DNA of 64,000 nucleotides from Clostridium_AM sp900759715 (GTDB lineage Bacteria; Bacillota; Clostridia; Clostridiales; Clostridiaceae): assembly GCA_900759715.1 (NCBI GenBank), contig CAAEXF010000007.1, positions 1-64,000 on the forward strand. Reading direction: 5' to 3'. The position numbers and the translations under genes are program-made. Shown piece by piece: positions 49,556 to 57,982 of the stretch. How positions within the stretch are numbered: the stretch's first letter is position 1; every line of letters starts with the position of its first letter. The notes beneath the pieces are model-generated. The model saw only the letters and a program-made list of their open reading frames with translations, did not search any database and had not been told where the DNA came from.

Positions 49556-52249
49556 ATGAAAGGTGATAAAAAAAGAGAGTTTACTAGGTACACGGCATTA
49601 ATAGTAATTATGTGTCTTATATTTACTGCTATTACCTCACAACTGTTTGTGCTTCAATTGGTAAAAGGAGAAGGGTATAAAGAACAGGCAAATAATAAGT
49701 CAATAAAAGAGATACCGGATACGGCTCCAAGAGGAAATATTATAGATAGAAATGGAGCAGTACTCGCTAAAAGTGAACAAAGCTATGTTTTAGTTTATAA
49801 TCAGACAGATGAAAGTGACAAAACATTCTTTGATACTATGGACAAGGTGTTTAAAATTCTAGATGAAAATGGCGAAACGAAACAAGACGATTTTGAGCTT
49901 AAAATAGATCCTTATAGCTTTGTCTTTAGAAGTGATGATCCTCAAACACAGAGAATGCTTGAAATAAGATTTAAAAAAGATAGAGGGTTAGACGAAGAAA
50001 TACTAAAAAAATTGTCTAAAGATAAAAAAAGTAAGTTAACCAAAGAAGAACAAGATAAAATTGTAGATGAAGAACTACTAAAGATAACACCGGAAGAAAC
50101 TTTTAAAAAATTGATAAAACAATATAAAATAGACGACAAGAAGTATTCATTGGAAGAGCAAAGAAGATTTATGATAGTAAAAGATACACTAAAGATGCAG
50201 AGTTTTTCAGGTTATAAACCTGTAGTTGTAGCAAGCAATATAAAGAAAGATACTGCATTTAAGTTTAAGCAAATGTTAAATGAGCTTCCAGGAATAGATG
50301 TTACTACTCAGCCTATAAGAAGTTATCCTAATGGAGAATTAGGTTCTGCCTTTTTAGGTTATATATCCAAAATAACCTCAAATCAGGATAAGTATGAAGA
50401 AAAAGGATATGACGTCAGCAGCGATTATGTAGGTACTGCTGGTATAGAAAGTGTATTTGAAGATAGGCTTAAAGGGTCAAAGGGTGGAAGAATTGTAAAG
50501 TTAAATAAAAATGGAAGAATTATTGAGGAGCTTGGAAGCAGAGAGCCTTATCCAGGGCAAACTGTTCAACTTACAATCGATAAAGACGTTCAGGCTGCTG
50601 CAGAAAAAGCCATAGATGATAAGTTGGCAGAATTAAGGGCAAATCCTTATGGTCAGAATCGTTCTAATACAGCAAATGCGACTAGAGGAGCGGCAGTAGC
50701 AGTTGATGTCAATACAGGTGCTATTTTAGCTTTAGCCAGCAGGCCGGGATATGATCCTAATTTATTCGCAACGCCAGGAAAATTATCTACTGATTTAAGT
50801 AAACAATTTTTTACTCCTGATTTAGAAAAGTTTGGAAGACAGTATATTGAGCAAAGAGGGCTTATGAGCTATTATCCTGGAAAAACCGAGGATGAAGTTC
50901 TTAATATATTATTTCCAATAGATAAAAGCATAAAAGGTAATACAACTATAAGGCGAGATGCTTACGACATATATCCAAAGCCATCCTTTAACTATGCTAC
51001 TCAATCTAGGATACCACCAGGATCAACTTTCAAGCCGATTACAGCAATTGCAGGACTTGAAACTGGTGTAATAACTCCGGATTATACCATGTATGATGAT
51101 GCAACCTTTGACAAAGGAGGAGGACACATTTACCACTTTGATCTTGATGGACCTAACGGATGGGTTAATTTGACAAAGGCTATAGAAAAATCTAGTAATC
51201 CTTACTTTATGACAGTTGGAAAATTTCTTAGAAATGCTTTTGGTGATGATATTTTAGCTAAATATGCATGGAAATTTGGGTTAGGTGTTCCTCCTAATTC
51301 AAATGTAAAACCATCTACAGGCATTGAGATACCTGAAGCATTTGGGCAAGTATATAATAGTGTTTCTGCAAAAAATGATTATGCTCAAAGCTATTTATGG
51401 CAAATCATGTCTATGCTAAAAAATGGGCAAAGTGATAGAGGCGATAAGTTTACACCTATAGATTTATATGATAATGATAAAGATTCAAGTAAAGTTAAAG
51501 AAATAAAGAATAATTTTAAAAAATCTATAAAGGATTCTATAAAAGAAGGAAGCTTCAATAAAGATAACTACAGTAAGTTACTAAAAGATTTAATTGAAGC
51601 AGACCCTAAATATAGTGGCAGCAATATAAGTCAAAAGGAAATAGATACTATAATAAATTCAATTTATTATGTAGCAATTTCTGATGCAAATAGCCAGTTG
51701 AAAGCAGGATTCCACATATATGATGCTTCTATAGGTCAAGGTATGGACCAATTTACTCCTCTTCAAATGGCAAATTATGTTGCAACGCTTGCAAATGGTG
51801 GAACAAGGTATAAATTACATCTTGTAGATAAGTTTCTTGATGCTAATGGAAAGGCAATAGAAGAGGTAAAGCCTGAAGTTATAGAAAAAACAGGCGTTAA
51901 GCCTGAAAATTTAGAAGCAGTTAAAGCAGGAATGACTGCAGTTAATGAAAAAGGTACTGCAGCAGGAGCATTTAAGGACTTCCCTATAAAAACTGCGGGA
52001 AAAACTGGTACAGCAAGTTTAACTAATCCAGAGAGTATTGGAAGAACGGACTTTGCAGAATATGTTGGTTATGCACCAATAGACAATCCGAAAATAGCTG
52101 TATATGTTGTAATATTTGATGGCGGTCAGGGAGCTACAGCTGCTACTATAGCAAGAGATATGTATACTGCATATTTTCATGTTAATAGTCAAAATAATAC
52201 GCAAAACAATGACCAAAATCAATCTACTCAAAATAACAATGGTCAATAG
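49556..52249 (+). CDS. mrdA: Penicillin-binding protein 2 (elongasome transpeptidase)
   Basis: 897 aa, longer than Gram-negative PBP2 because of charged inserts (about 125-215 and 620-700). An N-terminal membrane helix and dimerisation domain are followed by the transpeptidase with SxxK in PPGSTFKPITAIAG, SxN in EKSSNPYF and KTG in AGKTGTASL. The C-terminal tail is Asn/Gln-rich. It cross-links lateral wall together with RodA. AGAGGAATGG precedes the ATG. Confidence 0.95.
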   Translation: MKGDKKREFTRYTALIVIMCLIFTAITSQLFVLQLVKGEGYKEQANNKSIKEIPDTAPRGNIIDRNGAVLAKSEQSYVLVYNQTDESDKTFFDTMDKVFKILDENGETKQDDFELKIDPYSFVFRSDDPQTQRMLEIRFKKDRGLDEEILKKLSKDKKSKLTKEEQDKIVDEELLKITPEETFKKLIKQYKIDDKKYSLEEQRRFMIVKDTLKMQSFSGYKPVVVASNIKKDTAFKFKQMLNELPGIDVTTQPIRSYPNGELGSAFLGYISKITSNQDKYEEKGYDVSSDYVGTAGIESVFEDRLKGSKGGRIVKLNKNGRIIEELGSREPYPGQTVQLTIDKDVQAAAEKAIDDKLAELRANPYGQNRSNTANATRGAAVAVDVNTGAILALASRPGYDPNLFATPGKLSTDLSKQFFTPDLEKFGRQYIEQRGLMSYYPGKTEDEVLNILFPIDKSIKGNTTIRRDAYDIYPKPSFNYATQSRIPPGSTFKPITAIAGLETGVITPDYTMYDDATFDKGGGHIYHFDLDGPNGWVNLTKAIEKSSNPYFMTVGKFLRNAFGDDILAKYAWKFGLGVPPNSNVKPSTGIEIPEAFGQVYNSVSAKNDYAQSYLWQIMSMLKNGQSDRGDKFTPIDLYDNDKDSSKVKEIKNNFKKSIKDSIKEGSFNKDNYSKLLKDLIEADPKYSGSNISQKEIDTIINSIYYVAISDANSQLKAGFHIYDASIGQGMDQFTPLQMANYVATLANGGTRYKLHLVDKFLDANGKAIEEVKPEVIEKTGVKPENLEAVKAGMTAVNEKGTAAGAFKDFPIKTAGKTGTASLTNPESIGRTDFAEYVGYAPIDNPKIAVYVVIFDGGQGATAATIARDMYTAYFHVNSQNNTQNNDQNQSTQNNNGQ

Positions 52250-52253
52250 AAAT

Positions 52254-52293
52254 TAAAAATTGAGGGCTATTTTGGCCTTCAATTTTTGTTTTT
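52254..52293 (+). terminator. Terminator after mrdA
   Basis: AAAATTGAGGGC and GCCTTCAATTTT form a stem with one mismatch, followed by TGTTTTT. Confidence 0.85.
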
Positions 52294-52305
52294 AATTTTA
52301 AATTT

Positions 52306-52348
52306 GATATATACATACAAAAAACCCTTGTATATATCTTTTTTTAAA
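52306..52348 (+). terminator. Second hairpin with T-run upstream of minC
   Basis: GATATATAC..ACAA and TTGTATATATC form an A/T-rich stem followed by seven T residues. It may back up the mrdA terminator or attenuate minC. Confidence 0.55.
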
Positions 52349-52424
52349 AATTAAAGAGGAATTTAGAAGGATTTGAACTTGTTATGTTGAAATATTACAT
52401 AAGGTGACTTGTTGGAGGTCTAGT

Positions 52425-53057
52425 ATGTTGAACGATAATATAATTATTAAAGGCAATAGAGATGGTATAAATGCAATTATAAATATGAATAAGTTTAAAG
52501 ACTTTGAAGAAATGCTCGAAACTTTAATTGTAAAGCTCTCTGCAGGAAAAATGTTTTATAAGGGATGTACCCTTAAAATAACCACTCAACTCAAATATAT
52601 AAATGAAAAAGAATTTCGCAAACTTAAAGATATTTTGTTTGAGCAATTCTTAATAAAGGACTGTATATTTGAAGATAAAGATGATAAGGATAACAAAGTT
52701 TTCAACGGAATTTATGAAGGGCGTACAAAGTTTTTGCGAAGGACTATAAGAAGCGGCCAAGTTATAAATTACCCTGGAAATGTAGTTATTATTGGAGATG
52801 TTAATGCTGGCGCAGAAATATATGCTGGCGGCAATATAATCGTTCTTGGAGCTTTAAGAGGATATGCACATGCAGGTTATGGGGGGAATCCTAAGGCTAT
52901 TGTAGCAGCATTTTATTTACAACCTGAGATATTACAGATTGCAGATATAATGACAAGGTCACCAGAGGATAACGTTAAGCCTCCTTATCCGGAAGTTGCT
53001 AGAGTTAAAGGTGATACAATAATTGTAGAACCATATTTGCCTAATAAATTTATTTAA
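52425..53057 (+). CDS. minC: Septum site-determining protein MinC
   Basis: 210 aa. The C-terminal beta-helix domain has RSGQVINYPGNVVIIGDVNA then GAEIYAGGNIIVLGALRGYAHAG. The N-terminal domain is less conserved. MinC inhibits FtsZ at poles with MinD. TTGGAGG is correctly spaced for the ATG at 52425, so an upstream in-frame ATG at 52404 is unlikely. Confidence 0.95.
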   Translation: MLNDNIIIKGNRDGINAIINMNKFKDFEEMLETLIVKLSAGKMFYKGCTLKITTQLKYINEKEFRKLKDILFEQFLIKDCIFEDKDDKDNKVFNGIYEGRTKFLRRTIRSGQVINYPGNVVIIGDVNAGAEIYAGGNIIVLGALRGYAHAGYGGNPKAIVAAFYLQPEILQIADIMTRSPEDNVKPPYPEVARVKGDTIIVEPYLPNKFI

Positions 53058-53071
53058 TGGAGGTAATGTAA

Positions 53072-53869
53072 ATGGGAGAAGCTATTGTAGTAACATCAGG
53101 CAAAGGCGGGGTAGGTAAAACTACCACTACAGCTAATATAGGAACAGCACTGGCAGCCATTGGGAAGAGTGTTGTTGTTGTAGATGGTGATACTGGACTA
53201 AGAAACTTAGATGTTTTAATGGGACTCGAAAATAGAATCGTTTTTACACTTTTAGATGTGGTAGAAAATAAATGCAGATTAAAACAGGCACTAATAAAGG
53301 ATAAGAGATTTCCAAATCTATATTTACTTCCTACAGCACAAACTAGAGATAAAGATGATATAACACCGGAGCAAATGCTTAATTTAGTAAACGAATTAAA
53401 GAAAGAATTTGATTATATTATAATAGACTGCCCTGCAGGTATTGAACAGGGATTTGAGAATGCAGTAGTAGGTGCAGATAGAGCCTTGATTGTAGTTAAT
53501 CCTGAGGTAACATCTGTTAGAGATTCAGATAGAGTTATTGGAAAATTAGATGCTAAAGGATTAGAAGACCATCAATTAATTGTAAACAGAATAAATTATC
53601 AAATGACTAAAAATGGGGATATGCTAGATGTGAATGATATTCTCGACAGCTTAGCAATAAAGCTAATTGGGGTAGTTCCAGATGATAGAAGCATTACTAT
53701 TTCTACCAATAAGGGGGAGCCTGTAGTTTTGGATAATAAGGCGGTTTCAGGACAAGCTTTTAGAAATATAGCAAAAAGAATAACTGGTGAAACGGTTCCT
53801 TTTATTGAACTGAGCGAGGGAAATGAGGGCATATTTTCATCAATAAAAAAATTATTTGGTATTAAGTAG
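53072..53869 (+). CDS. minD: Septum site-determining ATPase MinD
   Basis: 265 aa. Deviant Walker A VTSGKGGVGKTTTTANIGTA, switch IIIDCPAGIEQGFENA and a C-terminal amphipathic membrane-targeting helix (FSSIKKLFGI). It recruits MinC to the membrane. It is followed by minE after 12 nt. Confidence 0.97.
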   Translation: MGEAIVVTSGKGGVGKTTTTANIGTALAAIGKSVVVVDGDTGLRNLDVLMGLENRIVFTLLDVVENKCRLKQALIKDKRFPNLYLLPTAQTRDKDDITPEQMLNLVNELKKEFDYIIIDCPAGIEQGFENAVVGADRALIVVNPEVTSVRDSDRVIGKLDAKGLEDHQLIVNRINYQMTKNGDMLDVNDILDSLAIKLIGVVPDDRSITISTNKGEPVVLDNKAVSGQAFRNIAKRITGETVPFIELSEGNEGIFSSIKKLFGIK

Positions 53870-53881
53870 GGAGGGTGTAAG

Positions 53882-54151
53882 ATGGATTTATTTAAAATAT
53901 TTTCTCAAAAACCTTCCCCTAAGGATATGGCAAAAGAAAGACTGAAATTAATTTTGATACATGATAGAGCTCATGTTTCTCCAGAAATACTAGAGTCTAT
54001 AAGAGAGGATATATTAAAGGTTATTTCTAAATATTTTGAAATTGATGATGAAGAAATCGATGTAAAGATGACTAAAATGGAGGAACTTCAAGGAGAATCT
54101 CCAGCTTTAATTGCGAGCATACCAATTAAGAAAATGAAAATAAATAAATAA
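53882..54151 (+). CDS. minE: Cell division topological specificity factor MinE
   Basis: 89 aa. SPKDMAKERLKLILIHDRA then HVSPEILESIREDILKVISKYFEID matches the MinE anti-MinCD and topological domains. Present with MinCD, so an oscillating system is possible, unlike the DivIVA-based system of Bacillus. Confidence 0.95.
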   Translation: MDLFKIFSQKPSPKDMAKERLKLILIHDRAHVSPEILESIREDILKVISKYFEIDDEEIDVKMTKMEELQGESPALIASIPIKKMKINK

Positions 54152-54159
54152 ATTACATA

Positions 54160-54285
54160 AACTGTTTTCAAAGACTAACGCCTCTAGTACCCATTTTGCA
54201 TAAAATGGGGTATTAGAGGCGTTAATTATTGGATAAACGGAGTTCTTAGCATCAGATGGAGTTTTAAATAGATCGGATAAAATTG
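54160..54285 (+). repeat. Structured mosaic repeat, copy B
   Basis: CTGTTTTCAAAGACTA then AACGCCTCTA..ATTTT / AAAAT..TTAGAGGCGTT as a long perfect stem, then GGATAAACGGAGTTCTTAGC and ATCAGATGGAG. The flanks match copies A, C and D while the stem sequence is different yet fully paired. The stem may also end the minCDE transcript. Lies between minE and rodA. Confidence 0.7.
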
Positions 54286-54345
54286 TTCATAGATTTTTTT
54301 TTTTTATATGGTATAATCATATTTGTATTGGAGGGATAAATTAGT

Positions 54346-55464
54346 ATGCTTAGTAAAATAACTATCAGTAAAAAGCTTTTAAGAGAATTAGATTTTACTG
54401 TTATAATAGCTGTTGTGCTTATAGTATTATTTGGAACCATGAATATATATAGTGCTACACATCTGAGATATGGAAATAGCATTATGAGAGCTCAACTTAT
54501 TTGGTTAGTTATAGGGTTAATTCTTACGTACTTTATTTTAGTCTTTGACTACTCGATAATTCAGGGCTATGCTAATATAATATATTGGTTTGGGATATTT
54601 CTACTTATATTAAATGATACGATATTTAAATCTACTGTCAATGGAGCTTCATCTTGGATGAAAATAGGAGGATTTTCTATGCAGCCTTCCGAGTTTGCCA
54701 AGCTAGGTATGATAATAATGCTTGCAAAGCAATTGGACAGTATGGATGGAAAAATTAACAATGTGAAAAATTTCTTTAAATTAGCTGCTTATGCTGCGCT
54801 TCCCATGCTTTTAATAGTAATTCAACCTGACATGGGAATGACTATGGTTTGCTTTTTTATTGTCCTAGGAATATTTTTTGCAGCTGGTTTAGATTTAAAA
54901 ATAATAGGCGGCGGATTTATGAGTTTAATTGCACTTGTTGCTATAGTCTGGAATTCATCTCTAATGCAGGACTACTGGAAAAACAGATTAATTTCATTTA
55001 TAAATCCAGATGCATATGACTTAGGCATTAGTTACCAGCTTAAGCAGTCTCAAATAGGAATAGGATCTGGTGGAATCTTTGGTAAAGGATTCTTAAAAGG
55101 TACTCAGATAGCAGGGGGGTTTATTCCAGAAGCTCATACAGATTTTATTTTTTCTGTTGTAGGAGAAGAATGGGGCTTGGTTGGAGCAATAATTTTGTTA
55201 GTGCTATATGGAATAATTATCTATAAATTTATAAAGATAGCCCAAAATTCTAAAGATAGATTTGGATCTATAATTTGTGTAGGTGTAGTTTCTACTATGC
55301 TATTTTCTATATTACAAAATATAGGTATGACTATAGGATTAGTGCCTATAACCGGTATTACGTTACCCTTTATGAGTTACGGAGGCAGCTCTATGCTAAC
55401 AGCTTTCATGAGCTTAGGACTTGTTTTAAATATAGGAATGAGAAAGAAGAAAATCAATTTTTAG
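54346..55464 (+). CDS. rodA: Rod shape-determining glycosyltransferase RodA
   Basis: 372 aa, about ten membrane helices (SEDS family). MNIYSATHLRYGNSI, KIGGFSMQPSEFAKLGMI, EAHTDFIFSVVGEEWGL and LPFMSYGGSSML are SEDS signatures. It polymerises glycan strands with PBP2. TTGGAGGG precedes the ATG. Copy B of the repeat lies in its leader. Confidence 0.95.
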   Translation: MLSKITISKKLLRELDFTVIIAVVLIVLFGTMNIYSATHLRYGNSIMRAQLIWLVIGLILTYFILVFDYSIIQGYANIIYWFGIFLLILNDTIFKSTVNGASSWMKIGGFSMQPSEFAKLGMIIMLAKQLDSMDGKINNVKNFFKLAAYAALPMLLIVIQPDMGMTMVCFFIVLGIFFAAGLDLKIIGGGFMSLIALVAIVWNSSLMQDYWKNRLISFINPDAYDLGISYQLKQSQIGIGSGGIFGKGFLKGTQIAGGFIPEAHTDFIFSVVGEEWGLVGAIILLVLYGIIIYKFIKIAQNSKDRFGSIICVGVVSTMLFSILQNIGMTIGLVPITGITLPFMSYGGSSMLTAFMSLGLVLNIGMRKKKINF

Positions 55465-55477
55465 GGGGATGAATGTT

Positions 55478-55858
55478 ATGAGAATTGCTTTTATTGCACA
55501 TGATAAAAAGAAAGATGATATGATAGAATTTGTAAAAAGATACAGAGACCTTTTTGAAGCGCATGAGTTATTTGGTACGGGAACAACAGGAAGTCTTATA
55601 ACTGAAATTATTGGATTAAAAGTTCATAGATTTCTTTCAGGTCCTCTTGGGGGAGACCAGCAAATAGGTGCAAAAGTAGCACAAGGAGAGATGGATTTTA
55701 TAATTTTTTTAAGAGATCCCCTTACATCTCAGCCTCATGAGCCAGATGTTAATGCATTACTCCGAATATGTGATGTTCATTGTGTGCCTCTTGCAACCAA
55801 CTTGGGATCAGCAGAAGTTTTTGTAAAGGCATTAAAAAATCGTGAAGAATCTAAGTAA
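55478..55858 (+). CDS. mgsA: Methylglyoxal synthase
   Basis: 126 aa. IAHDKKKDDMIEF, FGTGTTGSLI, SGPLGGDQQIGAKVAQGEMD and FLRDPLTSQPHEPDVNALLR cover the phosphate site and catalytic Asp of MgsA. It converts dihydroxyacetone phosphate to methylglyoxal. AGGGGG is well spaced for the ATG at 55478 (an in-frame ATG at 55469 is too close). Confidence 0.96.
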   Translation: MRIAFIAHDKKKDDMIEFVKRYRDLFEAHELFGTGTTGSLITEIIGLKVHRFLSGPLGGDQQIGAKVAQGEMDFIIFLRDPLTSQPHEPDVNALLRICDVHCVPLATNLGSAEVFVKALKNREESK

Positions 55859-55865
55859 TTTAGTA

Positions 55866-55904
55866 CAAGCTCTAGCAATTAATTTGCTAGAGTTTATTTT
55901 TTTA
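55866..55904 (+). terminator. Terminator after mgsA
   Basis: AGCTCTAGCA and TGCTAGAGTT form a stem followed by TATTTTTTT. Confidence 0.85.
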
Positions 55905-56021
55905 GATTAGTATTGCACTATTGTATAGATAGCTAAGAGTGTTTAGGTATCTTAAAGTCATAAAACCATAGATTTTAAAATATATATAATATATCAGCAA
56001 TTATGTGAAGTCACATTATAC

Positions 56022-56142
56022 GAACAGTTTATCCGATGTCTACTGCCACTAATAAAGTGGTGCTACGACACTGGATAACGGATTCTAAGCTTTAGATGGA
56101 ATTTAAAATTCATCTGAAACCAAGAATCCTGTTAATAAAAAT
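56022..56142 (+). repeat. Structured mosaic repeat, copy C
   Basis: AACAGTTTATCCGATGTCTAC, hairpin TGCCACT-AATAA-AGTGGTG, then CACTGGATAACGGATTCTAAGC and a second hairpin AGATGGAAT/ATTCATCT, ending AATCCTGTT. Same order as copy A with different but paired arms. It ends about 20 nt before the M23 peptidase start. Confidence 0.75.
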
Positions 56143-56160
56143 TGGGGGGCAATTTTATCT

Positions 56161-56949
56161 ATGGGAAATTATAATTCAGAGTACGAAAGTTATTATAATT
56201 CTTTAAAAAAAGGCAGCAAGACAAGGTATTTTCCATCTTATAATCAAAGTTTTAATTATAATAATACAGGAAAACATAAAAAAAATTATTGGCTATCTAG
56301 AATAACGAGAGACTTAGTAGGTGTGCTTATTCTCTTTATCATTGTCTTAAGCTGTAAACTAATAGTAACACCTAAAACTCAAGCAGTATACAATTATTCT
56401 AAACAAATTCTAAATCAAAACTATGAATATACTAATTTAAAAGAGAAGTGCAAAAATATAGATATTAAAAATTTTCAGGATAAGATTACTAATATAATTG
56501 AAGAAATAAGAAGTAAAGTTACTGGAACTGAAACTGTTGATAACAAAATTAAAAATGAATTTGTACTTCCGGTTGCAGGAATAGAAACATCTCCCTTTGG
56601 ATATAGGGAGGATCCTATATCCAAAGAAAAAAAGTTTCACGAGGGAGTAGACATTGACGTTAAGGAAAATACAGAGGTAAAAGCCTCATATGATGGAAGA
56701 ATAAAAATTTGTGGTGAGGATAAAGAGTTAGGTAAGTACATTTTGATAGATCATGGCAATGGCATAGAAACTAAATATGGACATTTAAATGAAATACTTG
56801 TAGGAAAAGAAGATGCGGTTAAAAAGAGTCAGATTATAGCCAAAAGTGGCAATACAGGCAAATCTACTGGACCGCATCTTCATTTTGAGCTTTTATACAT
56901 GGGAGAAAATAAAAATCCAGATGAGTATTTTGGGATAGCCAAAAAGTAA
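56161..56949 (+). CDS. M23-family metallopeptidase, SpoIVFA-like
   Basis: 262 aa. A Tyr/Asn-rich N-terminus, one membrane helix (about 52-70) and a C-terminal LytM/M23 domain: SPFGYREDPISKEKKFHEGVD, then YGHLNEI and STGPHLHFELL (metal ligands H..D and HxH). Synteny (SpoIVFB homologue next, then rplU-prp-rpmA-obgE) matches the Bacillus spoIVFA-spoIVFB locus, where SpoIVFA tethers the protease. Stop and next start overlap (TAATG). Confidence 0.85.
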   Translation: MGNYNSEYESYYNSLKKGSKTRYFPSYNQSFNYNNTGKHKKNYWLSRITRDLVGVLILFIIVLSCKLIVTPKTQAVYNYSKQILNQNYEYTNLKEKCKNIDIKNFQDKITNIIEEIRSKVTGTETVDNKIKNEFVLPVAGIETSPFGYREDPISKEKKFHEGVDIDVKENTEVKASYDGRIKICGEDKELGKYILIDHGNGIETKYGHLNEILVGKEDAVKKSQIIAKSGNTGKSTGPHLHFELLYMGENKNPDEYFGIAKK

Positions 56950-57821
56950 TGTATAGAGGTAATTCTGTGGTTAGGGTAAGTAGATATTTTGTTCCTTATA
57001 TAATATTTTTAATTGCTATAGGATACAAAGGACAACTAATTTATTCTTTTTTAATTGTTATTATTCATGAATTTGTTCATTATTTGGTTGCTAGATATTA
57101 TAATTTTTGTGGTTTTGATGTAGAACTTATGATTGTTGGAGCGGCATTAAGGTTTAGAGAACTTGATGAGGCATCTCCAAAAGAAGATTTAATTATATCT
57201 ATATCTGGTCCTATGGCAAATCTAGTTCTATGTATTGTTTTTTTTATTTTACATAAGGAATTTCCCTGTAAGGAATTCTATATGTTATTTGAAGGAAATT
57301 TGGCTATAGGATTATTTAACCTTATTCCTGCATTCCCGCTAGATGGTGGAAGAATATTAAGAGATATATTAAATTTTAAACTTATGTATAGAAAGTCTAA
57401 TAAAATAATGATTACTACGAGTATAATTATTGGATCAGTAATTATGCTTATTTATATATTGTTATTCTTAAAAGGTAATAATATTTTTAGTATAGGAATA
57501 ATAGGTATATTTATTATAATATCATCGCTTAAAGAGAAGGAAAGGATATCATATATAATTATGGGAGATATTATAAAAAAGAAATATAAATTTATATATA
57601 GAGGTTATATTGAAAATAAGAATACTTCTATATATTATAAAAAAGATTTATTAAGTGTAATGGCTCTATTTGATAAAAATAAATATAATGTTTTCACAGT
57701 TTTAGATGAAGAGATGAAAGTTATGGACATAATTTATGAGGAAGAGATAATTAGTGCTTTAAAAACCTACGGAAATATTACCATAAAAGAATTTATGAAA
57801 ATAGAAAACAACGAAAGATAA
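56949..57821 (+). CDS. spoIVFB: M50 site-2 protease, SpoIVFB-like
   Basis: 290 aa, about six membrane helices. The zinc site IIHEFVHYLVARYY (HExxH) and the distal NLIPAFPLDGGRIL motif define S2P proteases. The C-terminal part (from about 190) resembles a CBS-like regulatory region. SpoIVFB cleaves pro-sigma-K in the mother cell. Translationally coupled to the SpoIVFA-like gene. Assigned by motif and synteny. Confidence 0.88.
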   Translation: MYRGNSVVRVSRYFVPYIIFLIAIGYKGQLIYSFLIVIIHEFVHYLVARYYNFCGFDVELMIVGAALRFRELDEASPKEDLIISISGPMANLVLCIVFFILHKEFPCKEFYMLFEGNLAIGLFNLIPAFPLDGGRILRDILNFKLMYRKSNKIMITTSIIIGSVIMLIYILLFLKGNNIFSIGIIGIFIIISSLKEKERISYIIMGDIIKKKYKFIYRGYIENKNTSIYYKKDLLSVMALFDKNKYNVFTVLDEEMKVMDIIYEEEIISALKTYGNITIKEFMKIENNER

Positions 57822-57828
57822 ACAGTTA

Positions 57829-57911
57829 GAAATCGTTATCCAGGGACGTAACCGCTCTTTATTCCCACTTTTAGAAGTGAGAATATTAGAGCGGATAGTC
57901 ATCGGATAAAA
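57829..57911 (-). repeat. Structured mosaic repeat, copy D (reverse orientation)
   Basis: On the minus strand: TTTATCCGATGACTATCCGCTC, hairpin CTCACTT/AGTGGGA, then AAAGAGCGGTTACGTCCCTGG and ATAACGATTTCTAAC. It is nearly identical to copy A without the inserted module. It lies between the SpoIVFB-like gene and the radical SAM gene. Confidence 0.75.
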
Positions 57912-57982
57912 ATTATATTTTAAATTTATAATTTATTATGTTAGAATATAAAAATGTGATATACACAAGAGGAGGATTTTCA